This document shows positions 1-10,039 of a stretch of 64,000 nt of DNA, in pieces. The notes beneath the pieces are model-generated. The model saw nothing but the letters and a program-made list of their open reading frames with translations, was not told the DNA's origin and searched no databases. The position numbers and the translations under genes are program-made. Positions within the stretch are counted from its first letter, which is position 1; each line of letters begins with the position of its first letter. The stretch is from Dokdonella koreensis DS-123 (lineage in GTDB: Bacteria; Pseudomonadota; Gammaproteobacteria; Xanthomonadales; Rhodanobacteraceae): assembly GCF_001632775.1 (NCBI RefSeq), contig NZ_CP015249.1, positions 1,778,686 to 1,842,685 of the forward strand, in the 5' to 3' direction.

Positions 1-1
1 G

Positions 2-2576
<2,575 letters not shown>

Positions 2577-2596
<20 letters not shown>

Positions 2597-3035
2597 GCGC
2601 TGGGAGCAGGTGGTCGAGATCCTGCTGATCGAGGACAACGAGGGCGACGTGCGCCTGACGCGCGAAGCACTCAAGGACGGCCGGTTGCGCAATCGGCTCA
2701 ACGTCGTCAGCGACGGCGAACAGGCACTGGCCTACCTGCGGCGGCAGGCCCCGTTCGAGGACGCTCCGCGGCCGGACCTGATCCTGCTCGACCTGAACCT
2801 GCCGCGCCTGGACGGGCGCGAGGTGCTGGCCGCGGTCAAGAACGATCCGCAGCTCAAGCAGATCCCGGTCTGCGTCCTGACCAGCTCGCGCGCCGAGCGC
2901 GACCTGCTGCGCGCCTACGACCTGCACGCCAACTGCTTCATCACCAAGCCGGTGGAGTTCGAGGAGTTCATGCACGTCGTGCGCAGCATCGAGAACTTCT
3001 GGCTGACGATCGTCGTGCTGCCGCCGAAGGACTGA
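2577..3035 (+). CDS. Single-domain (Rcp1/CheY-like) response regulator
   Basis: This 152-residue receiver-only protein probably takes phosphate from the kinase encoded just upstream. The acidic pair lies in LLIEDNEGD (residues 16-24), the phospho-acceptor is Asp72 in LLDLNLP, the conserved Thr/Ser is in VLTSS and the conserved Lys is in FITKP. There is no output domain, as in the Rcp1 family of phytochrome-type kinases. I chose the ATG at 2577 because the protein then starts just before the receiver domain, and because the 20-bp overlap with the kinase gene suggests translational coupling. The same frame stays open further upstream, but that part reads as a shadow of the kinase. The downstream partner is unknown. 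Confidence 0.93.
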
Positions 3036-3068
3036 ACGCCGGCCGCAGGGGTTCGCCGGCTGCGGGCG

Positions 3069-4544
3069 TCAGCCGGCGTCGTCGTGCCCGTCGTCGGACG
3101 CGTCGGCGGCCTGGCGCGATCGCCGCCGCCAGTGGCCGCGGTGGCGGACCAGCATCGACGCGGCCAGCCAGATGCCGACGGCGGCCAGCGGCCAGGCGAT
3201 GTAGTGCGGGCGCAGGATCGCCAGCACCGAGAAGGCGACCAGCGCGGCGGCGGCGATCAGCGCGACGCCGGCCTCGGCCTCGCCGAGCACGCGATGGCGC
3301 GAGAACGCGGCGCCGACCGTATTGACGAAGCGCATCGCGCTGGCAGTCGCGCGGGACGAACTGCCGCGTCCGCCGCGCCGGCGCGACCGTGCCGAGGTGC
3401 TTCCCGTCCGCCGCACCTGCCGGCGCGGCGTCAGCACGATCTCGGTGGCGTTGGCGAGGTCCGCCGCGTACTGCCGCTCCATGCGCTGCGCGAAGCCGGC
3501 ATCCTCCACGGCGACGTCGATCTCGCAGTTGCCGAGCCAACTGGCGATGTTGAGGTTGCTGGACCCTACGCGCGCCCAGCGCCCGTCGGCGACGGCGGTC
3601 TTGGCGTGCATCATCGAGCCGTTCCATTCGAACACGCGCACGCCCGCCTCCAGCAGCGGCCGGTAGCCGGCGCGCGAGAGCGAGGCGACCATGCCGATGT
3701 CGCTGGAACCGGGCACCAGCAGCCGCACGTCGACGCCGTCGCGCGCGGCCGCGGCCAGCGCCTGCACGTAGGGCGCCACGCCGACGAAGTAGGCGTCGGC
3801 GAGCCAGAGCGAGCGCTGGGCCAGCGCGGCGACCAGTTGGTCGAGGCGGTACACGCCGGTCGTGCTCGGCTGGGTCGCGATCAGGCGCATGTCGATCGTG
3901 CCGGCCGCCGGCGTTCCTTCGCCCAGGCCGGCGAGGGTATCGGGCAGCGGCGTCCCGGTCGCCGCCCACATGGCGGCGAAGGCCTTGACCAGCTCGTGCA
4001 GCACCGGCCCGCGCAGGACGACGCCGGTATCGCGCCAGGGCGGGATGCCGCGCGCGGCATCGCCGAGCCACTTGCCGCTGACGCAGACGCCGGAGACGAA
4101 GCCGACGTCGGCGTCGACGATCAGCGACTTGCGGTGGTCGCGGCTGAGCCAGCTGCCGCTGCCGGGCAGGCCCGGCGGGTTGTAGGTGCGCACCTGGCCG
4201 CCGGCGGCGAGCAGCGGCTTCCAGAACCGTGCCGGCGAGTTGCCGAGGCAGCCGAGCCAGTCGCGCAGCACGCGGACCTCGACGCCTGCGGCGGCGCGTT
4301 CGACCAGCGCGTCGCGGAACGCGTGGCCGATCGCGTCGTCACGGAAGATGTAGTTCTCCAGCAGGATCGCCCGGCGTGCGCCGCGGATCGCGCCGAGCCA
4401 GGCGTCGAAGTGCGCCTGGCCGTCGATCAGCAGATCGACCGCGTTGCCGCCGACCAGCGGTGCGCCGGCGGCGCGGCAGAACGCGCGCTCGGCGACGTGC
4501 CGCAGCGGGGTGTCGGGGGAGGGGTGCGACGAGGCGCGGACCAT
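3069..4544 (-). CDS. Phospholipase D / cardiolipin synthase-like protein
   Basis: This 491-residue protein has two phospholipase D active-site motifs: HRKSLIVD with His137, Lys139 and Asp144, and HAKTAVAD with His313, Lys315 and Asp320. Each is followed by the family's GxxN-type context (VGSSNLN after the second). Paired HKD motifs in one chain fit cardiolipin synthase of the ClsB/ClsC kind, which makes cardiolipin or transfers phosphatidyl groups at the inner membrane. The C-terminal 100 residues hold two hydrophobic segments (VALIAAAALVAFSVLAIL and the AWPLAAVGIWLAASMLV stretch), so membrane anchoring is at the C-terminus, unlike ClsA. It is convergent with the response regulator gene. Substrate is inferred from family only. 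Confidence 0.85.
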   Translation of the reverse strand: MVRASSHPSPDTPLRHVAERAFCRAAGAPLVGGNAVDLLIDGQAHFDAWLGAIRGARRAILLENYIFRDDAIGHAFRDALVERAAAGVEVRVLRDWLGCLGNSPARFWKPLLAAGGQVRTYNPPGLPGSGSWLSRDHRKSLIVDADVGFVSGVCVSGKWLGDAARGIPPWRDTGVVLRGPVLHELVKAFAAMWAATGTPLPDTLAGLGEGTPAAGTIDMRLIATQPSTTGVYRLDQLVAALAQRSLWLADAYFVGVAPYVQALAAAARDGVDVRLLVPGSSDIGMVASLSRAGYRPLLEAGVRVFEWNGSMMHAKTAVADGRWARVGSSNLNIASWLGNCEIDVAVEDAGFAQRMERQYAADLANATEIVLTPRRQVRRTGSTSARSRRRGGRGSSSRATASAMRFVNTVGAAFSRHRVLGEAEAGVALIAAAALVAFSVLAILRPHYIAWPLAAVGIWLAASMLVRHRGHWRRRSRQAADASDDGHDDAG

Positions 4545-4615
4545 GGCGCCAGTCTACCGGGAACCGATGCCCGCGCCGGCGCTGCCGGGCGTTGCGGCCG
4601 GCGTGAAGCCGTTCG

Positions 4616-5413
4616 TCAGGAAACCTTCAGCCGTCGCGCGAAGGCGGTGTACCAGCGCAGCGGAAGGAAGCGCTTGAACCAGACCGCGATACGCTCGCGG
4701 CCGGCGATGACGACCTCGTAGCGGTCGCGCTCGACCGCCCGCCAGAGGCGCTCGGCGCAGGTGGCCGGCAGCATGCCCTGGCCGATGTCGGCGTCGACCG
4801 TTCCCCAGGCGCGCCCGTCCGGCCCCAGTGCGTTGACCGAGATGCCGGTGCGGACGAAGCCGGGGCAGGCGAGCGTGAAGCGGATGCCGCGGTCGCCCAG
4901 CTCGATCCGCGCGCAATCGAAGAAGCCGTGCAGCGCATGCTTGGCGGCGGCGTAGCCGGTGCGGCGCGCCATCGCGATCTTGCCGAACACGCTGCTCACC
5001 ACCACGACGTGGCCGCTGCCGCGGGCGACCATCTCCGGCAGCAGCGCGTGGGTCAGCGCGACCGGCGCGAAGAAGTCGATTTCCAGCAGCCGCCGGTAGG
5101 CCTCGATCGAGGTCTCCAGTGTCGTGGTGCGCTGGGACAGGCCGGCATTGTTGACGAGGATGTCGACCGGCCCGAAGAACGCCTGTGCACGTGCCGCCAG
5201 CACCTGGGCATCCTCGATCCGTTCCAGGTCCGCCGGCAGCAGGGCGACCTGGTCCGGCTGCGGACAGGCGGCGCGCACGCGTTCGAGTTCGGCGCTGCGG
5301 CGCGCGGTCAGTACCAGCCGCGCACCGCGTGCCGCGGCTGCCAGCGCCAGCGCCTCGCCGATGCCGCCGGATGCCCCGGTGATCCAGACCACCTTGCCCG
5401 CGAGCTGCGTCAT
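4616..5413 (-). CDS. Short-chain dehydrogenase/reductase (SDR)
   Basis: This is a 265-residue NAD(P)-dependent oxidoreductase of the classical SDR family. The cofactor motif TGASGGIG lies near residues 11-18, NNAG near 90, the catalytic Ser in VVVSSVFG near 140, and the catalytic pair in GYAAAKHA (YxxxK) near 153-157. A hydrophobic, basic C-terminus (VWFKRFLPLRWYTAFARR) resembles membrane-associated DHRS7-like members. The start at 5413 follows a GGGGGAAA Shine-Dalgarno and places the Rossmann fold at the N-terminus; the same frame runs far upstream across cysK without being coding. It lies 74 bp after cysK on the same strand and may be co-transcribed. Substrate unknown. Confidence 0.88.
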   Translation of the reverse strand: MTQLAGKVVWITGASGGIGEALALAAAARGARLVLTARRSAELERVRAACPQPDQVALLPADLERIEDAQVLAARAQAFFGPVDILVNNAGLSQRTTTLETSIEAYRRLLEIDFFAPVALTHALLPEMVARGSGHVVVVSSVFGKIAMARRTGYAAAKHALHGFFDCARIELGDRGIRFTLACPGFVRTGISVNALGPDGRAWGTVDADIGQGMLPATCAERLWRAVERDRYEVVIAGRERIAVWFKRFLPLRWYTAFARRLKVS

Positions 5414-5487
5414 CGTTTCCCCCTGCGGTCTCGGGCGCAGGGCCCGCCTGGGCGCAGCCTGCCAGCAAGCGGGGCCGCTGGCAAAGC

Positions 5488-6564
5488 TCAGGCGTCCTGC
5501 GGGAACGCGCGGTCCAGCCAGTCCGGCACCGGCAGGCCCTTGCCGCGCAGGAAGGCCGGATTGAACAGCTTGGCCTGGTAGCGGGTGCCGGCGTCCGCCA
5601 GCACGGTGACGATCGTGTGGCCGCGGCCCAGCGCCTGCGCGAGGCGGATCGCGCCGGCGAGGTTGACGCCGCTCGATCCGCCGACGTTGAGGCCTTCGGC
5701 GGCGATCAGCGCGTGCACCAGCGGCACCGACTCGGTATCGGGGATCGACCAGGCCAGGTCGATCGGCGCATCGGCGAAGTTCGCGGTCACGCGGCTGGAA
5801 CCGATGCCTTCGCTGATCGAACTGCCCTCGGCCTTGAGCTCGCCGGTCGCCACGTAGGCGGCCAGCGCCGACCCGGCCGGGTCGGCGAGGGCGATGCGGA
5901 CCTTGGGATTGCGTGCCTTCAGCGCGCGACCGACGCCGGCCAGCGTGCCGCCGGTGCCGCTCGCGCAGACGAAGCCGTCGACCTCGCCACCGAGCTGTTC
6001 CCAGATCTCCGGGCCGGTCGTCGCCTCGTGGAAGTCGCGGTTGGCGGTATTGTCGAACTGGTTCGCGAACCAGGCGCTGCCCGGTTCGCGTGCGTTCATC
6101 GCCTCGGCCAGGCGCCGGGCGGTGTGGGCGTAGTGGCCCGGATCGGCGTAGGCCACCGCCGGCACCAGATGCACCTCGGCACCGGTCACGCGCAGCGCAT
6201 CGATCTTCTCGCGGCTCTGCGTGGCGGGCATCGTGATGATCGTGCGGTAGCCGCGGCTGGCGCCGAGCAGGGCCAGGCCGATGCCGGTGTTGCCGGCGGT
6301 GCCCTCCACGATCGTGCCGCCGGGGCGCAGCGCCCCGCTGCGCTCGGCATCCAGCAGCAGGCCGAGCGCGGTGCGGTCCTTGATCGATCCCCCGGGGTTG
6401 GCGAACTCCGCCTTGCCGTAGATGCGGCAGCCGGTCAGGTCCGAGGCGTGGCGCAGGCGGATCAGCGGCGTACGGCCGATCGCGGCGGCGAGGTCTTCGC
6501 GCGTATCCAGACTGCCTCCCGTCGACGCCGCGGTGGCGCCGATCACCCGCCGCGCCAGCGTCAT
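5488..6564 (-). CDS. cysK: Cysteine synthase (O-acetylserine sulfhydrylase family)
   Basis: This PLP enzyme is expected to join sulfide with O-acetylserine to give cysteine. The 358-residue chain has the PLP lysine Lys62 in GGSIKDRT, the substrate loop GTAGNTG near 109-115 and the phosphate-binding GTGGT near 200. It is longer than enterobacterial CysK (about 320), with an N-terminal extension and a C-terminal tail rich in LFNPAFLRGKGLP, which resembles the longer family members annotated as cysteine synthase A in proteobacteria. Its ATG overlaps the stop of the peroxiredoxin gene by 4 bp (ATGA), implying translational coupling within the leftward cysG-prx-cysK run. A cystathionine beta-synthase role cannot be excluded from sequence alone. 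Confidence 0.88.
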   Translation of the reverse strand: MTLARRVIGATAASTGGSLDTREDLAAAIGRTPLIRLRHASDLTGCRIYGKAEFANPGGSIKDRTALGLLLDAERSGALRPGGTIVEGTAGNTGIGLALLGASRGYRTIITMPATQSREKIDALRVTGAEVHLVPAVAYADPGHYAHTARRLAEAMNAREPGSAWFANQFDNTANRDFHEATTGPEIWEQLGGEVDGFVCASGTGGTLAGVGRALKARNPKVRIALADPAGSALAAYVATGELKAEGSSISEGIGSSRVTANFADAPIDLAWSIPDTESVPLVHALIAAEGLNVGGSSGVNLAGAIRLAQALGRGHTIVTVLADAGTRYQAKLFNPAFLRGKGLPVPDWLDRAFPQDA

Positions 6565-7196
6565 GCGCGAGGCGCCGGAACCGTGCGCAGGTACGGCTTG
6601 AGCGTCTTCCAGCCGTCCGGATGCAGTTTACGCGCATCCTCGTCGGAAACCGACGGCGCGATGATGACGTCGTCGCCGGGCTTCCAGTCCACCGGCGTCG
6701 TCAGCTTGCGCCCCTCGGTCAGCTGCAGCGAGTCGAGCACGCGCAGGATCTCGTCGACGTTGCGGCCGGCGCTGGGCGGGTAGGTGAGGGTGAGGCGCAC
6801 CTTCTTGTTGGGGTCGATGATGAAGACCGAGCGCACCGTGACCTTGGGATCGGCCGCCGGATGGATCATGCCGTAGAGCTCGGCGACGCTGCGGTCCGGA
6901 TCGGCCAGCAGCGGGTAGTTGAACGTGGTGTTGCCGACTTCCTCCACGTCCTTGATCCAGCGCTGGTGCGAGTCCAGCGGGTCGACCGAGAGGCCGAGCA
7001 ACTGCGTGTTGCGTGCGGCGAACTCCGCCTTGCGGCGGGCGAACGCGCCGAGCTCGGTGGTGCAGACCGGCGTGAAATCGGCCGGATGCGAGAAGAACAC
7101 CACCCAGCCGCTGCCGATGTAGTCGTGGAAGCGGATGGGGCCGTCGGTCGATTCGGCGGTGAAGTCCGGAGCGGTCTCTCCGAGTTTGAGCGACAT
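6561..7196 (-). CDS. 1-Cys peroxiredoxin (Prx6 family)
   Basis: This 211-residue cytosolic thiol peroxidase has the peroxidatic motif PADFTPVCTTE with Cys45, the conserved Arg in SVDPLDSHQRW context, and the long C-terminal domain (about 160-211) characteristic of Prx6-type enzymes. No second, resolving cysteine is present, so reduction must use an external thiol. The ATG follows an AAGGAGATTCCC-type ribosome site. It sits between cysG and cysK on the same strand, with 31 bp after cysG and a 4-bp overlap with cysK, so peroxide defence appears to be expressed together with cysteine synthesis. Confidence 0.95.
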   Translation of the reverse strand: MSLKLGETAPDFTAESTDGPIRFHDYIGSGWVVFFSHPADFTPVCTTELGAFARRKAEFAARNTQLLGLSVDPLDSHQRWIKDVEEVGNTTFNYPLLADPDRSVAELYGMIHPAADPKVTVRSVFIIDPNKKVRLTLTYPPSAGRNVDEILRVLDSLQLTEGRKLTTPVDWKPGDDVIIAPSVSDEDARKLHPDGWKTLKPYLRTVPAPRA

Positions 7197-7227
7197 GGGA
7201 ATCTCCTTGCGGTTGGGGGAAGAGGGG

Positions 7228-8676
7228 TCAGGCGGCCGCGTCGAGCGGGGGATGCGGGCAGGCGTCGCCGTCGATCACCGGCAGGCCGTGCCAGGCCAGT
7301 GCCGGCGCGAGCGAGGCGACCGTCCCGAGGATCAGCAGGCTCGGCGAGCGCAGGCCGTGTCGCGCGGCGATCTCGGGCAATGCCGCGAGGCGCCCGCAGA
7401 TCACGCGCTGGTCGGGGCGGCTGCCGTTCTCGACCAGGGCGAACGGCGTATCGCCGGACCGGCCATGGGCGAGCAGGCGGTCGCGCAGCGCCTCCAGCGT
7501 GCCGCCGGCCATGTAGATCGCCAGGGTCTGACGGTCGTCGGCCAGCACGTGCCAGTCCAGCGTGTCGATCGAGCGCTGGCAGTGCGCCGTCAGCAGCCGC
7601 ACCGACTGCGCGTGGTCGCGATGGGTCAGCGGTATGCCGGCATGGGCCGCGCAGGCCAGCGCGGCGGTGATGCCGGGGACGACCTCGTAGGGCACGGCAT
7701 GCGCGCGCAGGAACTCCAGCTCCTCGCCGCCGCGCCCGAAGACGAACGGGTCGCCGCCCTTGAGGCGGACCACGCGGCGGCCGGCACGCGCATGCTCGAG
7801 CAGCAACTGGTGGATGCGGTCCTGGCTGACCGAATGCCGGCTCGCCTGCTTGCCGACCGCGATGCGCTCGGCGTCGCGGCGAGCCAGTTCGAGCACCTCG
7901 CTGCCGACCAGGTGGTCGTACAGGATCACGTCGGCTTCGTTGAGCGCACGCAGCGCGCGCAGCGTCAGCAGGCCGGGGTCGCCGGGGCCGGCACCGACCA
8001 GAACCACGCTTCCGGCCGGTGTCGGCGCCGGTCGCGCCAGGGCGGCGTCGACCTCACGCCCGGCGTCGTGCTCGCGGCCGCTGCGGACCAGGCGAGCGAT
8101 CTCGCCCGTCAATGCGAATTCGTAGAAGCGCCGTCGCGCGGCCAGCGTGGGCCGGCCCTGCCGGATCGCGCGGCGCTTGCGCGCCAGCAGGGCGGCGATG
8201 CGGCCGAGCGCGGGATCGAGCAGGGTCTCCAGCCGCTCCCGGATCGCGCGGGCGAGCATCGGTGCGCTGCCGCCCGAGGAGACCGCCACCTGCAGCGGCG
8301 CCCGGTCGATCACCGCCGGCACCTGGAAGCTCGAGCGCTCGGCATCGTCCACCACGTTGGCGAAGATGCGGCGCTGCGCCGCGGCCGCCGCGACGTCGGC
8401 GTTGAGCGCCGGATCGTCGGTCGCGGCGACCACCAGCCAGGCGTCGTCGAGCCAGCCCGGCTCGAAGCGGCCCGGCCGGTAGGCGATCTCGCCCTGTGCG
8501 ACACGCCGTGCGATCGCCGCGTCGAGCGCCGGCGCGCCGACGCGGATCGCCGCGCCGGCCTTGGCCAGCGCGGCGATCTTGCGCTCGGCCACCGTGCCGC
8601 CACCGACGACCAGCACCGTCCGGCCGGCGAGGTCGGCGAACATCGGATAGAGCGTGGAGGGCGCACCGGTCTGCAT
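7228..8676 (-). CDS. cysG: Siroheme synthase (trifunctional CysG)
   Basis: The 482-residue protein carries both CysG halves. The N-terminal precorrin-2 dehydrogenase/ferrochelatase part starts with a Rossmann motif [13 protein letters not shown] and includes [16 protein letters not shown]. The C-terminal uroporphyrinogen-III methyltransferase part runs from [17 protein letters not shown] through [15 protein letters not shown] and [23 protein letters not shown]. It makes siroheme, the prosthetic group of the CysI encoded at 35069. The start at 8676 aligns best with E. coli CysG; ATG at 8643 is a shorter alternative. It heads the leftward run with the peroxiredoxin and cysK, and diverges from the CysB-type regulator. 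Confidence 0.95.
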   Translation of the reverse strand: MQTGAPSTLYPMFADLAGRTVLVVGGGTVAERKIAALAKAGAAIRVGAPALDAAIARRVAQGEIAYRPGRFEPGWLDDAWLVVAATDDPALNADVAAAAAQRRIFANVVDDAERSSFQVPAVIDRAPLQVAVSSGGSAPMLARAIRERLETLLDPALGRIAALLARKRRAIRQGRPTLAARRRFYEFALTGEIARLVRSGREHDAGREVDAALARPAPTPAGSVVLVGAGPGDPGLLTLRALRALNEADVILYDHLVGSEVLELARRDAERIAVGKQASRHSVSQDRIHQLLLEHARAGRRVVRLKGGDPFVFGRGGEELEFLRAHAVPYEVVPGITAALACAAHAGIPLTHRDHAQSVRLLTAHCQRSIDTLDWHVLADDRQTLAIYMAGGTLEALRDRLLAHGRSGDTPFALVENGSRPDQRVICGRLAALPEIAARHGLRSPSLLILGTVASLAPALAWHGLPVIDGDACPHPPLDAAA

Positions 8677-8769
8677 GGCGAGGACCTTAGTCGTGCGTGC
8701 CGGCGCGAGGAAATGACCGCGCCGACGACCCATATCGCCGCTGGTAATGAGTGCGGATGAGCACTTCGG

Positions 8770-8789
8770 TTCGGACGGATGGACGTCCA
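8770..8789 (+). promoter_or_regulatory. Putative cys-regulon operator (shared with the cysJ promoter)
   Basis: The site TTCGGACGGATGGACGTCCA contains the palindrome TGGACGTCCA and two tandem octamers, GGACGGAT and GGACGTCC. The same 20-mer recurs with one mismatch at 38606-38625, in front of cysJ and pointing the same way relative to the gene. Here it lies in the 252-bp divergent region between cysG and the CysB-type gene, overlapping the -35 of a possible rightward promoter. A tandem-octamer GACGTC pattern recalls the met boxes bound by MetJ in E. coli, but the binding protein is unknown. Confidence 0.6.
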
Positions 8790-8808
8790 AATAACTTTTG
8801 GATATGAT
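8780..8808 (+). promoter_or_regulatory. Possible sigma70 promoter for the CysB-type gene
   Basis: A -10 box TATGAT (8803-8808) lies 17 bp downstream of TGGACG (8780-8785), a four-of-six match to the -35 consensus, and the latter is inside the shared cys operator. The stretch between (AAATAACTTTTGGA) is conspicuously AT-rich for this genome. A separate small dyad, AGTGC-N6-GCACT, lies at 8750-8765. No equally good leftward promoter for cysG was found. Confidence 0.4.
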
Positions 8809-8928
8809 CGGCCGCGTTGGCTTCGCGAGTACGCGGCGGGCCGCGGCGCAGCCTGTGGCTGTCCTGCCGCGTTTCCTCGCGCGGGGGCCGCCCCACCGCA
8901 GCCGCGCCTTCATCGAAGGGGACCGTCC

Positions 8929-9933
8929 ATGACACTCACCCAGTTGCGCTACCTGGTCGCGATCTCCGACGCGGGCCTCAACATCACCCAGGCGGCCGAG
9001 CACGTGCACGCCACCCAGCCGGGCCTCAGCAAGCAGCTCAAGCAGCTCGAGGACGAGCTGGGCTTCCAGCTGTTCGCGCGCAAGGGCAAGAGCCTGGCCA
9101 ACGTGACGCCGGCCGGCCAGCAGGTGATCGACCGCGCGCGCATCATCCTGGCCGAGGCGCGCAACATCCGCGCCATCGCCGCCAACCTGCGCGGCGACCA
9201 CCAGGGCGAGCTGGCGATCACCACGACACACACCCAGGCGCGCTTCGTGCTGCCGGCCGCGATCGCCGAGCTCAAGCGCCTGTACCCGGCCATCGGCGTG
9301 CACCTCAAGCCGCACGGCGATGCGCAGGTGATGGGCCTGTTCGAGCGCGGGGAAGCGGACCTGGCGATCATCAGCACCACCGGGGCGGCGCCCGGCGACG
9401 GCGTGGCGGTGCCGCTGTTCCGCTGGCGGCGCGTCGTCGTCGTGCCGCGCGGCCACGCGTTGGCCGGCCTGCAGCGGCCGCTGCGGATCGAGGACCTGGT
9501 CGGCCAGCCGCTGGTCAGCTACGAATCCTCGCTGCGGCCCGAATCCTCGCTGCGGCGCACCTTCGAGGAAGCCGGCGCGGTGCCGAACTTCGCCTGCACC
9601 TCGCGCGACGCGGACCTGATCAAGACCTATGTGCGCGCGGGCCTCGGCGTCGGCATCTTCGCCGAGATGGCGCTGGCCGAAGAGGACGCACGCGATCTCA
9701 AGGCGCTCGAAGCCGGCAGCCTGTTCCCCGAATGCACGACCTGGCTGGTCCTGCGGCGCGACCGCGTGCTGCGCGCGTACGCGGCCGCGCTGGCCGGCCT
9801 GATCGCCCCGCAGCTCGATCCGCGCGACCTGCAGCGCGCGTTGAACGGCGAGGAGCCGGCGGCCTGGCCGCAGCCGCCGTACTGGCGTGAACTGCCGAAT
9901 GCCGGTTTCCTGCCGGCCGCCCTGGTCGCCTGA
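8929..9933 (+). CDS. cysB: LysR-family regulator, CysB/Cbl-like
   Basis: This 334-residue protein begins [20 protein letters not shown], the start typical of CysB and Cbl, with a winged helix-turn-helix over about 1-60 ([20 protein letters not shown]) and a periplasmic-binding-like effector domain from about 90 ([13 protein letters not shown], the CysB signature). CysB activates sulfate assimilation genes and responds to O-acetylserine in enterobacteria. Here it is divergent from cysG-prx-cysK, which fits that role. The ATG at 8929 follows GAAGGGGA; an earlier in-frame ATG at 8779 overlaps the operator and is rejected. Autoregulation through 8770-8789 is plausible. Confidence 0.92.
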   Translation: MTLTQLRYLVAISDAGLNITQAAEHVHATQPGLSKQLKQLEDELGFQLFARKGKSLANVTPAGQQVIDRARIILAEARNIRAIAANLRGDHQGELAITTTHTQARFVLPAAIAELKRLYPAIGVHLKPHGDAQVMGLFERGEADLAIISTTGAAPGDGVAVPLFRWRRVVVVPRGHALAGLQRPLRIEDLVGQPLVSYESSLRPESSLRRTFEEAGAVPNFACTSRDADLIKTYVRAGLGVGIFAEMALAEEDARDLKALEAGSLFPECTTWLVLRRDRVLRAYAAALAGLIAPQLDPRDLQRALNGEEPAAWPQPPYWRELPNAGFLPAALVA

Positions 9934-10039
9934 TCGCCCCTGCCGGCAACGCCAGCACGCCGGCCCCGGTCAAGCGTCCGGTCGCCACGATGGGCGGCGT
10001 GGCGGTCCGCGGTCCACGGCAGCGCGCCTGCGGCCGTCT

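Noticed and set aside
3036-3068. A CCGCAG/CTGCGG hairpin between the convergent response regulator and phospholipase D genes
   Set aside because: The stem is only six base pairs with an eleven-base loop and no T-run, too weak to call a terminator.
8779-8928. An earlier ATG at 8779 for the CysB-type protein
   Set aside because: It would begin inside the operator palindrome and add about 50 residues that no CysB has; the ATG at 8929 has a good ribosome site.
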